NCBI RefSeq assembly: GCF_019038435.1
Contig: NZ_JAGPOX010000012.1
Span: 37,040-101,039 of the forward strand
Source: Nocardia alni
Lineage (GTDB): Bacteria > Actinomycetota > Actinomycetes > Mycobacteriales > Mycobacteriaceae
Reading direction: 5' to 3'
Length of the DNA stretch: 64,000 bases
Numbering within the stretch: position 1 is the stretch's first letter; each line of letters opens with the position of its first letter. A model generated the notes under the pieces. The model worked only from the letters and a program-made list of their open reading frames with translations. It did not search any database and had not been told where the DNA came from. Below are positions 35,934 to 46,100 of this stretch, piece after piece. The position numbers and the translations under genes are program-made.

Positions 35934-37889
35934 ATGAGCTCAACGACCTCCTTCGACCGCATCAACGCGGCCCTGGAGGACGCTGGGCGATTCGGCAGGC
36001 GCTCGGGCGCCTGGACTCTCTACAACTGCCCGACGCACGAGGACTCCGATCCCAGCCTCGGCCTGGTCTACAACCCGGCGAAGCAGCGCAGCATCCTGCG
36101 ATGCTTCACTGGCTGCGCCGATCACGAGGTGCTGGCCGCGATCGGTCTGGGCGTGCCCGACCTGTTCGACGATGCACGCCGCCTTACCTCCCGCCACGCC
36201 GCCCCTTATCGGGCACGTGGTTCCTCCTCGCCGCGCCCGGTCCCCCCAACCCCGCGCGACGCTTCGCTCGGCGCGCGAACCGGGCAGCCGCGCATCGCGG
36301 CCCGCTACTACTACCGGCTGCCCGACGGCACCCCGGCCGGGCGAGTCACCCGCGCCTACATCCCGCACGAAAAAGGGACCGAGCGCGTCTTCTGGCAGCA
36401 CCGATGGGACGGGCGTACCTGGGCGCGCGGAGGATTCCCCGCGTTGCTCTACCGACTGCCCGAGGTGATCGCCGCAGTACGCGACGGCCGGACGATTCAT
36501 CTGGTCGAAGGCGAGAAGGACGCCGACAACGCAGCCCAGGCTGGATTAACCGCCACCTGTAATGCGATGGGAGCGGGCAAGTTCCGCGTCCAGCATGCCG
36601 ATCAGTTGGCTGGGGCGGGACGGGTGGTGATCGTGACCGACCGTGACCAGGCCGGCCGCCGTCATGCCGTCACCATCGCGGAGCTCCTGCGGGGACGGGT
36701 CGGCTCGGTGGAGATCGTCGAGGCCGCAGTCGGCAAGGACATCTCCGATCATCTCGCCGCTGGTCTCAAACCTGAGGAACTAGTGCCGCTGCGGTCGGCC
36801 AGCCCGCTAGTCGAAGGGTGGTCGGAGGTACAGCTGGGTAGCGCCACACTGTGGCACGGGTCAGCCACATCCGGGATTCAGCGGATCGAAAAGGCCGAAG
36901 AGGACACGGTCGGCAGTGGCGTGTATCTCGCACAGGAACATATCGCCGCTGGATACGCCCGGCACCGGGCGCGTCAGGTCGGCACCGACACACCGGTGCT
37001 GTACTCCGTATCCGTCCGCGACGCACGTCTGATCGACCTCACCGACCAGACAACCCTTGATCAGGTGATGGCGGGATTCCGTCAGGTGCTGGCTGCGGAA
37101 AAGGATCTGGCCGAGCGCGCCGAACGCCCGTCCTGGATCCGAATCAACAACCTGCGGGATCTACGAGAGATCCTGCACCGCGACCAGATAAGGGTCGGCG
37201 AACTCAAACGCATCACCCAACGCTGCGGCGAGCTGTTCTCCGGCCACCTCCGAACGCAGGGTTACGCCGGCCTGCTCACGGTCGAGGGCGGCGAAGCCGA
37301 CATCGGCAACCATCTCACCTACCTCCTCTTCGACCCCGCCGAGGTCACCGTGACCGGGGAAAGCCAGCCCCCGCATCCCAACAACACCCCAGCCCGGAAG
37401 GACGAACTCGCCATGCCTGATCCCTACGATCCGATCACCGTCTACACCAAGCCGGACTGTCCTCAGTGTGCCGCGACCAAACGTTCGCTAGAGCGTCTCG
37501 GCGTCGACTACACCGAGGTCGATGTCAGCACCGACATCGACGCCCGCCGCTGGCTGCTCGGGATGGGCTACACCACGGCCCCGGTCGTGTTCGCCGGAGA
37601 CAGCCACTTCGCCGGATTTCGCCCGGACAGACTCGCCGCCCTTGGCCAGTCCCACACCGACCACAGGCCGAATCCAGTTTCCGCACAGCCCGAATCGAGC
37701 TGGCACATCGACAACGGCGTCATCACCACTGCCCCGCTCGAGGAGCCTGCCGACACCTGGCGCGTGGACAACGGCGTCATCACCGCCGCCGACGCCACGC
37801 ATCGACAGCCGGCCATCTCGGCGCGGCCGCCGACCTGGGCGGCGCGGCCCATGTCGCCGGCGCGCCCCACCCATGCCCGCCGGCGGTGA
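35934..37889 (+). CDS. Primase (Zn/TOPRIM) - ART-like - glutaredoxin fusion
   Basis: A 651-aa protein. Residues about 28-65 form a CHC-type zinc site (YNCPTHEDSDPSL, then RCFTGCADHE). A TOPRIM domain follows with HLVEGEKDADNA near 190 and VIVTDRDQAG near 234, as in DnaG-like plasmid primases. Residues about 300-450 look like an ADP-ribosyltransferase or toxin-type fold (TLWHGSATSG, then SGVYLAQEHIAAGYA). Residues about 500-570 are a NrdH/glutaredoxin-like domain with the active site KPDCPQCAATK and TAPVVFAGD. The tail is Pro/Arg-rich. An in-frame ATG precedes the redoxin, so an internally initiated short form is possible. No SD site; the ATG abuts the 9-bp motif. Confidence 0.75.
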   Translation: MSSTTSFDRINAALEDAGRFGRRSGAWTLYNCPTHEDSDPSLGLVYNPAKQRSILRCFTGCADHEVLAAIGLGVPDLFDDARRLTSRHAAPYRARGSSSPRPVPPTPRDASLGARTGQPRIAARYYYRLPDGTPAGRVTRAYIPHEKGTERVFWQHRWDGRTWARGGFPALLYRLPEVIAAVRDGRTIHLVEGEKDADNAAQAGLTATCNAMGAGKFRVQHADQLAGAGRVVIVTDRDQAGRRHAVTIAELLRGRVGSVEIVEAAVGKDISDHLAAGLKPEELVPLRSASPLVEGWSEVQLGSATLWHGSATSGIQRIEKAEEDTVGSGVYLAQEHIAAGYARHRARQVGTDTPVLYSVSVRDARLIDLTDQTTLDQVMAGFRQVLAAEKDLAERAERPSWIRINNLRDLREILHRDQIRVGELKRITQRCGELFSGHLRTQGYAGLLTVEGGEADIGNHLTYLLFDPAEVTVTGESQPPHPNNTPARKDELAMPDPYDPITVYTKPDCPQCAATKRSLERLGVDYTEVDVSTDIDARRWLLGMGYTTAPVVFAGDSHFAGFRPDRLAALGQSHTDHRPNPVSAQPESSWHIDNGVITTAPLEEPADTWRVDNGVITAADATHRQPAISARPPTWAARPMSPARPTHARRR

Positions 37890-37895
37890 CCGCCC

Positions 37896-38564
37896 ATGAT
37901 CGACACAACCGATCACTCCGGTCCGGCACCCTCACCGCGGCGTCACCGCCCGGTTCTGCGCCCCCCGCGGGAGATCTACAGCAACGCACCGAAGGACGAC
38001 GGAGCACAAGGACCGAACCGGCCGCATCGCGCCCCGCCATCGCGTCACCGCGTCACCGTGGTGGCCGCCGGTGTCCTCGCGGCGGGCGCGGTGGTGACCT
38101 TGGTCGCAATATTGTTCTCCCACAACGGAAATCCCTCACGCTCCGCGCCGCCCACTCTGTCGGCCCACACGACTCCCACGGCGTTCGCCGATGGCGGACC
38201 GTGCCGCACCAGCGAGGCGGGCACCGTCGTGCGTGGCGGCGAGCCCGGCGGCACCGACACTGGGCCGCACGCCATTCTGGGCTTCGACTACGCCTACTAC
38301 GTGCTGCGCGACGCCGCCGCGGCCCGCAGCTTCGTCGCGCCGACCGCAGCCGTCGGCTCTATCGAACGACTCCAGGCCGGTATCACCACCGTGCCTGCGG
38401 GCACCCAGCACTGCCTGTCAATCACCGCCGACGGGCCGGGCCGCTACCGCGTCGACCTGATCACCCGCCACGGCCACGACGCACCGTTTACCTACCGGCA
38501 AATCGTGACCACCGCGACCACCACCGAGGGCGTGCTCATCACCGCCATCAACCCTGCCTCGTAG
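37896..38564 (+). CDS. Single-pass membrane protein, hypothetical
   Basis: A 222-aa protein with a basic, disordered N terminus, one transmembrane segment (about 52-74) and an extracytoplasmic domain of about 145 residues with two Cys residues, GPCRTSE and TQHCLSI, that could form a disulfide. It follows the primase fusion by six bases. Such proteins are common on actinobacterial conjugative elements next to transfer genes; function unknown. Confidence 0.65.
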   Translation: MIDTTDHSGPAPSPRRHRPVLRPPREIYSNAPKDDGAQGPNRPHRAPPSRHRVTVVAAGVLAAGAVVTLVAILFSHNGNPSRSAPPTLSAHTTPTAFADGGPCRTSEAGTVVRGGEPGGTDTGPHAILGFDYAYYVLRDAAAARSFVAPTAAVGSIERLQAGITTVPAGTQHCLSITADGPGRYRVDLITRHGHDAPFTYRQIVTTATTTEGVLITAINPAS

Positions 38565-38591
38565 CAATCTCCCGAAAGGAAACTGCACCGA

Positions 38592-40085
38592 ATGACCCAG
38601 CCCGACAACGAGATCAACTCACAAGCGCTCTTCGGATACCTGGTCGATCGAGGATGGCGGCAGGACGGCACCTGGCGCGGTGCCCCCGTCTGGACCCGGA
38701 ACGACTCAGATGTTCGGCTGCTCGTCCCTGCGAGCATCGAATACCCCGACGATCCGGCGGTGCTTCGCCGGGCCGTGTCGGACCTGGCCACCGCCGAAAA
38801 CCGGACAACCGACGATGTTCTACGTGACATCGCCGCACATCCTGGTACGCCCAACACCGCGAGCCTGACCGGCCCAGCGCAGATCAGAGCCCATGCCCGC
38901 CATCTGGAATCGGTGTTCGAGGAGGCATCTCGACACGCATACGTCTACGTCGAAAACGCCACGGCACAGTACGACGCCGAAGCCGCCGAGCAGGCCGCAG
39001 TGATCAGCCAGGCCGATGCCCGCTTGTCGGTGTATCTGCAACAGCACCGCGATGTCCTGGGCGGCGATCCGTACTGGGGGAGCTGGTACGCAGACTTCGG
39101 CAGCACTGCCGAGTCCGACGAGATAGCCGGGATCTTCAGCCCCTACGCCGAGGAGGGACGGGAGGACCCGGCGGCGGTACGGGCCGAGTCCTCCGCCCTG
39201 CCGACCGGATTCCCCGGGCAGCAGCCCCAGTTCATCCTGCGCCACACGCAGACCAGCGACAATGCGATTCGCCTCGGCAGCCGCGTCCATTTCCTATCCA
39301 TCGACCACCTCGACGAACCGTTGTACGAGGTCGTCGCCGAGCCCGGCGATACCGCGCCCGCCGGAATCCTGGCCCATCTGTCCGACCGTGATACCGATCA
39401 ACTGTGGCAGCTTCGCGATACCCGCAACGGCCGCACTGTTCATAGCGACCTGTACCTGCAAGGCTGGCGCGGCGCCGAGGAGGTCGCCATTCCCGGCCCG
39501 GTCGAAGTGCTGTGGATGGCTGGCGAATTCGGCCTGAGCGCCCACAATTCCGGCATCCCTCCTATCCCGGAACTCGACGCCAACTACGTCACTGCCGTCA
39601 CTCTGTGGCCCCAAGTCACCGACGATCTGAAGCGCGACTGGCTCGGCTCTTGGTTCGAGTCCAGCTACCACGAACCCGGACTCTGGGAAGACATCGACTG
39701 GACCACCGAACTCGAAGGCTCTCGCTACGCCGGGATGCCTACCGACCAGGCACTCACCGCAGCGTCCACGGACCTCGAGATTTCCATCAAGGCTGCCCTC
39801 CCACGCCATCTACTGCCGCCCCGCGACAGCGTCACAAACTTCCTACACGGCCAGGATCTCGGCACCAAGCCAGCGCTCGAGAGCGTGCGAGAAACCACGC
39901 GCGATGCCGATACCGCCCAACCACAGGAATCGACCGCATTGGAGACGGCATTAGGGCCGCTCACCCCGCCGCCCGCATCGAGTCAAGCTTCCGCGGCGGC
40001 CGAGCCCCCGCAGCGGCCTGCGGCCTCATCTTCCAGAACCGCATTGCCTCACCAGCAGCAGGATCAACCGCAGCGCACGCATTGA
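38592..40085 (+). CDS. Hypothetical mobile-element protein
   Basis: A 497-aa soluble protein. The first 90 residues form a small domain (LFGYLVDRGWRQDGTWRGAP, VWTRNDSDVRLLVPA) that I have seen on plasmid proteins without known role. Then a helical region, a mixed segment with repeated Trp (DLKRDWLGSWFESSYHEPG), and a disordered Pro/Ser/Gln-rich tail. GAAAGGAAA lies upstream of ATG 38592. It is not recognised further. Confidence 0.65.
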   Translation: MTQPDNEINSQALFGYLVDRGWRQDGTWRGAPVWTRNDSDVRLLVPASIEYPDDPAVLRRAVSDLATAENRTTDDVLRDIAAHPGTPNTASLTGPAQIRAHARHLESVFEEASRHAYVYVENATAQYDAEAAEQAAVISQADARLSVYLQQHRDVLGGDPYWGSWYADFGSTAESDEIAGIFSPYAEEGREDPAAVRAESSALPTGFPGQQPQFILRHTQTSDNAIRLGSRVHFLSIDHLDEPLYEVVAEPGDTAPAGILAHLSDRDTDQLWQLRDTRNGRTVHSDLYLQGWRGAEEVAIPGPVEVLWMAGEFGLSAHNSGIPPIPELDANYVTAVTLWPQVTDDLKRDWLGSWFESSYHEPGLWEDIDWTTELEGSRYAGMPTDQALTAASTDLEISIKAALPRHLLPPRDSVTNFLHGQDLGTKPALESVRETTRDADTAQPQESTALETALGPLTPPPASSQASAAAEPPQRPAASSSRTALPHQQQDQPQRTH

Positions 40086-40087
40086 GG

Positions 40088-40108
40088 GAATAACTAGAAC
40101 AAGTAGAA
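40088..40108 (+). promoter_or_regulatory. 9-bp tandem motif, two and a half units, before giant ORF
   Basis: GAATAACTA, GAACAAGTA and GAA in direct 9-bp tandem, 15 bases before the GTG at 40123. It is the clearest copy of the motif on the plus strand. Confidence 0.55.
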
Positions 40109-40122
40109 GGGATCACGGTAGA

Positions 40123-43100
40123 GTGGCCGGTCGAACGGGCGGACCGCCCGAGAACGGGCAGCAGTCGCTGTGGGCCGAGTTCGACGACCCGGTCCTCGAG
40201 CAGAAGGGGTACAACGATGCGCAACATCCGTCGCGCGGTGTGGTCGCGACACAACCGGGAAACGACGACCGCCGCAGTGCCGTGGACACCGGAAAACCAC
40301 CCACATCTGACGCAGGCCGTCGAGTCGGCACCGGACTGGGAGGACCGGACCGAGGAGCAGGCCCGCCTGCTACGGGATCAGCGAGATCCGGACCGGTGGC
40401 GAGAGCTGCTGGTGACGGCGTGTCCGGAGCAGGATCAAGCGATGAGCATGGTCGATCGGCTGTGGGCGGCGCCGCTGCCGCTGGAGTTCCGGGAGCTGGC
40501 AACGGCATTAGTGCAGCAGCGGATCGAGGATCGGATGCCGGTCCCGATCGATCCGGACGATCCGCTGCGCCGGGAGCTGGAGGCGATGGTGACCAGCCAG
40601 CTGCGCCGCAGCGCGGCATCAATGGGCTAGCCGAGCTCGTCACCGGCTGGGCACGCGCGGTCAGCGACCGCGACCGTGTCCTATCGCGTGGGATGCAAAC
40701 GCGCCGGGCGCTGGACAGCGCCCGGAAAACCGCTGCCGCCGACCGTAGCCTGGCTGCTCGGATGCGCGGCTCGATCCAGCGGCTCGTCGATCGCCGGGAC
40801 GCGCTGCTGGCCGACTACCGCGTCCTGGAAGACGCTGTCGCCGAGCACGAGCGCCGCCTCAACGCCCTCGGAGTGGACCCACGGTCTCTGGACGCCAAAG
40901 CGGTCTTGCGGTTCGGCTGGGTTCCTCCGCCCACGACCGATCAACCCGGACCCGACACCAGCCAGGCTCCCGCCGTTGCCCTCCCGGCCGCACCTCAGCC
41001 GGAGGCTGCGGAGGCCGAGTCCGATCTGCCTGCCCCGCAGCCTCGTCAGCCTTCCGCCGAGTCGACACCTCTGCTCCCGCCCGGCGGGACCGCCGAGACG
41101 AATCACGCCGACCAAGTCATCGAAACCGGCGACGTCGAGATCGGCGACGCGGCCGATGCCGGTCCTGTCACCGCAGTACCGTCGGACGACGAGAACGACT
41201 CTGCCACCGCCGGTTCGGAAGGGGATCATGATGACACAGCAACTGAGCCGACACGGTCGCACAGCGATGCGGTATTGGCAGACCTACCGGCCGAAAGCCC
41301 TGCACCAGCTCGGCGACCCAGCCGCGCAGACGGCGTACTTCCACGCTCTGGACTTGAACGTGAGCGAGCGGATCGGGACGTTGACCGACGAGCTGTTGGC
41401 GAAGCTGCCGCTGACGCAGCGGGCGACAGCGCGCAACGCGACGCGGGCTCAAGCGACGGAGATCGTCTACGCCGAGAAGATCTGGCTGCCAAAGGAACCG
41501 GGGACCGAACACCTGGAGATGTAGCCACTCCCAACGGATTCCGGCCCGCAAGCCAGGACGAGCTGGCCCCGTCGGGGGAGAAGGCGCGGGCGCACGCCAA
41601 CCTCGCCGCGATACGGCTACTGCACACCCTGCGCGAGGCCGCTCGCCCGGCCACACCCGAGGAGCAAGCAGTGCTCGCCCGGTGGTCCGGATGGGGCGCG
41701 CTTCCCAGCATCTTCGCGACCGAACCGGTGCCTGCGGGCTTCGAGTCCGACGACGAACACGCTAGAGCCCTCAAGCGATGGGGATCGCTGGCGGCCGAGC
41801 GCGAACAGGTTCGCGGTCTGCTGACCGACACCGAGTGGAACGCGGCGTCCCGCAACACCCTCAACGCCCATTACACCGACGTCGGCTTGGTGAGCCCGAT
41901 CTGGCAGGCCATGCGCCGGTTGGGCTTCGACGGCGGCGCGGTACTGGAGCCGGGGTGCGGCAGCGGCAATTTCATCGCCTTGGCCCCCACCGATACCGCC
42001 ACCCCGGTGCGGATGACCGGCGTGGAGCTCGACCCCACCACCGCGGGCATCGCGCGACTGCTGCACCCCGGCGCCAAGATCCACGCCCAGGGCTTCGAGA
42101 CGCTGCGACTGCGGGCCGGTCGCTTCAACGCCGCGATCGGCAATGTGCCCTTCGGCGACTATCCGGTGTACGACGAAGTCCACAACCCGGACCTCAAGCT
42201 CAACATCCACAACCACTTCATCCTCAAGACCCTGCACGCGGTCGAGCCCGGCGGCCTTGTCGCGCTGATAACCTCCCGCTGGACGCTGGATGCCTCCGAT
42301 GATGACGTTCGCCGGGCGATACACGCGGTCGGCGACCTGGTCGGCGCGGTGCGACTGCCTACCCGCGCCCATATCGCCGCCGCCGGAACCGACGTCGTTA
42401 CCGATGTCCTATTCCTACGGCGCCGTCCCGACGGTGACCCGCCCGGTGATGCCAGCTGGCTGCGGACCGAGATCCTGGAATTGCCCGGCCATCATCAGCC
42501 CGTCGAGGTCAACTCCTACTTTCTGGATCATCCGGAGCAAGTGGTCGGTGACCTGCGTTCCCGTATGGGCCGGTTCGGGCCCGAACCCACCGTCGTCTTG
42601 CACCCGGACGCGCAGGTTGCCGATGGCCTGGCAGCAGCCGCCGCCCGCATCGGTGCGGCGACGGAACCGGAAGACGATTTCGACGAACAGGAGCTGCCCG
42701 ACGGCGCGCTGGGGTTGGACGCGGCCGGCACCCCGACCGTCGTCGAGGACGGGGTGATGGTCCCGGTCGACATCCACCCGGACTACAGCGCCCAGCTGGT
42801 CGAACTGATCCGCCTCAAGCAGCTCACCAACCGCCTCTACGCCGCCGAAGCCTCCTCCACCGCACAGGAGGAAACCCCGCAGCTGGCCTCCCATCGCGCC
42901 CGGCTGCGTGAGGCGTTGCGCACCTATCGCCGCCGGCACCCGGTGTTGGCCAAGCCCGGCCAGTACCGGCTGTTCACTCCGCGCGAGGCGAAACAGCGAG
43001 CCAAGGCCGATGGCATCCCGGTCCCCGACGAGTGGAAGCAACGCACCGCGTACGGCTGGATCGACGACGATCCCGACTCAGCCCTGTTGTTCGGCCTCGA

Positions 43101-46100
43101 AGTGTGGGACGACAAGGCCGGCAAGGGCATTGAGCAGAAGGTTCTACACGATCGAGTCCTCGCGCCGCGGGCCCTGCCGACCCACGCGGCAACACCCGAG
43201 GACGCCATCGCCATCGCGTTGGAACACGACGGTGGCCGCCTGGACATCAACCGCGTCGCGACGCTGCTGGAGGTCTCGGCATTCGAAGCTGCCGACCGAG
43301 TCGGATCCGCGGGCCTGGCCTACCGCGACCCCGATCGGCCCGGCGAGTGGGAACCGCGGCACCTGTACCTGTCCGGGAACGTCAAAACCAAACTCGCCGC
43401 CGCCCAAGCGGTCGCTGAGCGTGATCCCGCCTATCGGGCCAACGTCGCCGCGCTGGAGGCGGTGCTGCCGCCGGACCTGCACCCCTCGGAGATCAAAGCC
43501 AAGATCGGTGCCCCCTGGGTTCCCGCCGAGGTCTACACCGCGTTCCTGCGTCATCTCGGATTCGGTGATGCAGGAGTCAAATACGCCGGCGGCACGGCCT
43601 GGGAGGTCCGCGGCGACAGCGCGACCTACGGCGACCTGGCCGAAGCGGAGTGGGGAACACCCGACCGCAACGCCAAGGAGTTGTTCTCGGCGCTGTTGAG
43701 CCAGACCGAATCCACTATCACCATCACCCGCACTGCGAACAAGAAGACCTACGTCGACCGCGAGGCCACCGACGCGGCACGCGAGAAGGCCCGCGAGATC
43801 GCCATCGAGTTCGCCGACTGGGTATGGACCGACCCCGACCGCGCGCAGCAGTTGGCGCGCATCTACAACGACGCTTTCAACAACCTCGTCGCTGTCGAAC
43901 ACTCCCCCGCGCCCCTGACGTTGCCGGGTCTGGTCACCGACTGGGAGATGCGGCCACACCAGAACGCCGCGATTCGGCGCATCCTGGCCTCCAACACCGC
44001 GCTGTTGGCGCATGTCGTGGGCGCGGGCAAGACCGCCACGATGGTGGCCGCGGCGATGGAGCTGCGGCGCACCGGCCTGGCCAAGAAACCGGCCATCGTG
44101 GTGCCCAACCACATGCTCAAGCAGTGGACCCGCGACTTCCGACGGCTCTACCCGAACGCGAAACTGCTGGCCATCACCGCCTCGGACCTGAGTGAGAAGC
44201 GGCGCAAGAAGTTCATGGCCCGCATCGCCGGCGGTGAATGGGACGCGGTGATCCTGACCCACAAGGCATTCGAGCGCGTCCCGCTGCGCCCGCAGACCCA
44301 AACCGACTACATCGACCGCGAAATGGCCAACCTGCGCAGCCAGGTCGACCGCGCCCAAGAAGTCGGCATGGACAAACGCAGGGTCAAAGAGATCGAATCC
44401 GCGCTGGCGCGGGCAGAAGCGAAGATCAAGCAGAAGATCGCCAAGACCAGCGACCGCAGCGGCGTCTACCTCGAAGACACGGGCCTGGACTACGTCTTCG
44501 TCGACGAGAGCCACGAATTCAAGAATCTGCGGACCGTCAGCGCGATCCCCGGCGCCGCGATCGACGGCGCGGACAAGGCCACCAAGCTGCACATGCTGCT
44601 GGATTTCCTGCGCCGCAACAACCGCACCGGCCGCGTCGCGACGCTGGCCACCGGCACCCCGATCGCCAACAGCGTGACCGAGGCCTACGTGCTGATGCGC
44701 TACATGGTGCCCGAGATCCTGGACGAGATGGGCCTCGAGGCTTTCGACAACTGGGCCGGCACGTTCGGCGAAGTCGTCAGCTCGCTCGAACCCGACCCCA
44801 AAGGCCAGGGCTACAGGATGAAGGCCCGCTTCGCGCGTTTCTTCAACGTCCCCGAACTGCTTGCCGTCTACTGGGGCTTCGCCGACGTCCAGACCGCCGA
44901 AGACCTGAAGCTCCCCACCCCGCCCGTGCGGGCCGGCGAGGATGGACAGCGCGGCGAGAAGTTCCTCATCCCCGCCAGCGCCGAACAGCGCCAGTTCGTG
45001 AAACTGCTGCCGTCCCAGCCGTGGGTTCGCAAGCCCGGCGGTGTGCTCAAGGCCCTCGGCGAAGGCCTTCGCGCCAGCCTGGACATGAGCCTGGTCGGCT
45101 ACAGCAGCGAAGACGGCAGCAAACTGCCCGTCGCGGCCGAGCAGATCACCCGCATTTGGCGACAGACCCGCGACATCCTCTACCCACGATCCAAGGACGA
45201 CCCCGCACCCCAGGAGCTGCCCGGCGCGCTGCAGCTGGTGTTCCTCGACGACGGCACCCCCAACTCCCAAGCCGAACACCGCGTCAACCTCTACGAGGAG
45301 CTGCGCGAGCGGCTGGTCGCGCTCGGAATGCCCGGCGACACAATCCGGTTCATGCATGACGCAGGCACCGATGCCAAGAAGGACAAACTGTTCGCCGAGT
45401 GCCGGACCGGTCGCGTCACCGTGCTGATCGGGTCCACCCCGACCATGGGCACCGGCACCAATGTCCAGGACCGCGCGTATGCGCTGCACCACCTGTCGTA
45501 CCCGTGGAAGCCTGCCGACATGGCCCAGCGCGACGGCCGCATCGAACGCCAGGGCAACCTCAACCACCCCGACATCGCGGGCACCCCCGACGAGGTCCGC
45601 GTCCTGTACTACATCACCGAACGCACCTTCGACGAGTTCCGGCTCAACACCCTCGCCCGTAAAGCCCGCTTCATCAACCAGATGCAAAAACGCGGATTCA
45701 ACCTGCGCGAGATCGAGGACATCGGCGAGGACGCCGTCAACTTCGGCATGCTGACCGCCCTCGCCTCCGGCGACCCCACCCTGCTGCACCTGGCCGAGGC
45801 CACCGCCGAACGTGCCCGCCTGGAAGGACTCGCCCGCACCTGGGATCGCCAACAGGACACCCGCGCCGCCGAACTCGCCGACCTCGACAATTGGCACCAA
45901 CTCGCCGCGCCCGTTGTCGAGGTGATGCGCGCGGCCGCCACCCAACGCACAGCAACGACCGGCGACCGGTTCGCCATGGCCATAAATGGCAGCATCCACC
46001 GCAAACGCGCCGACGCCGCCCAAGCCCTCACACAGGAGCTGCTGCGCATCGCGGCAGGCCCCGCACCCGACCATCCCGTAGCCGTCGGTCAGCTCGGCGG

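Noticed and set aside
43144..46074. A 976-codon minus-strand frame opposite the helicase
   Set aside because: It is the mirror of the real gene's codon bias (Val/Gly/Leu/Asp-rich, no motifs). The plus strand has clear SF2 helicase motifs.
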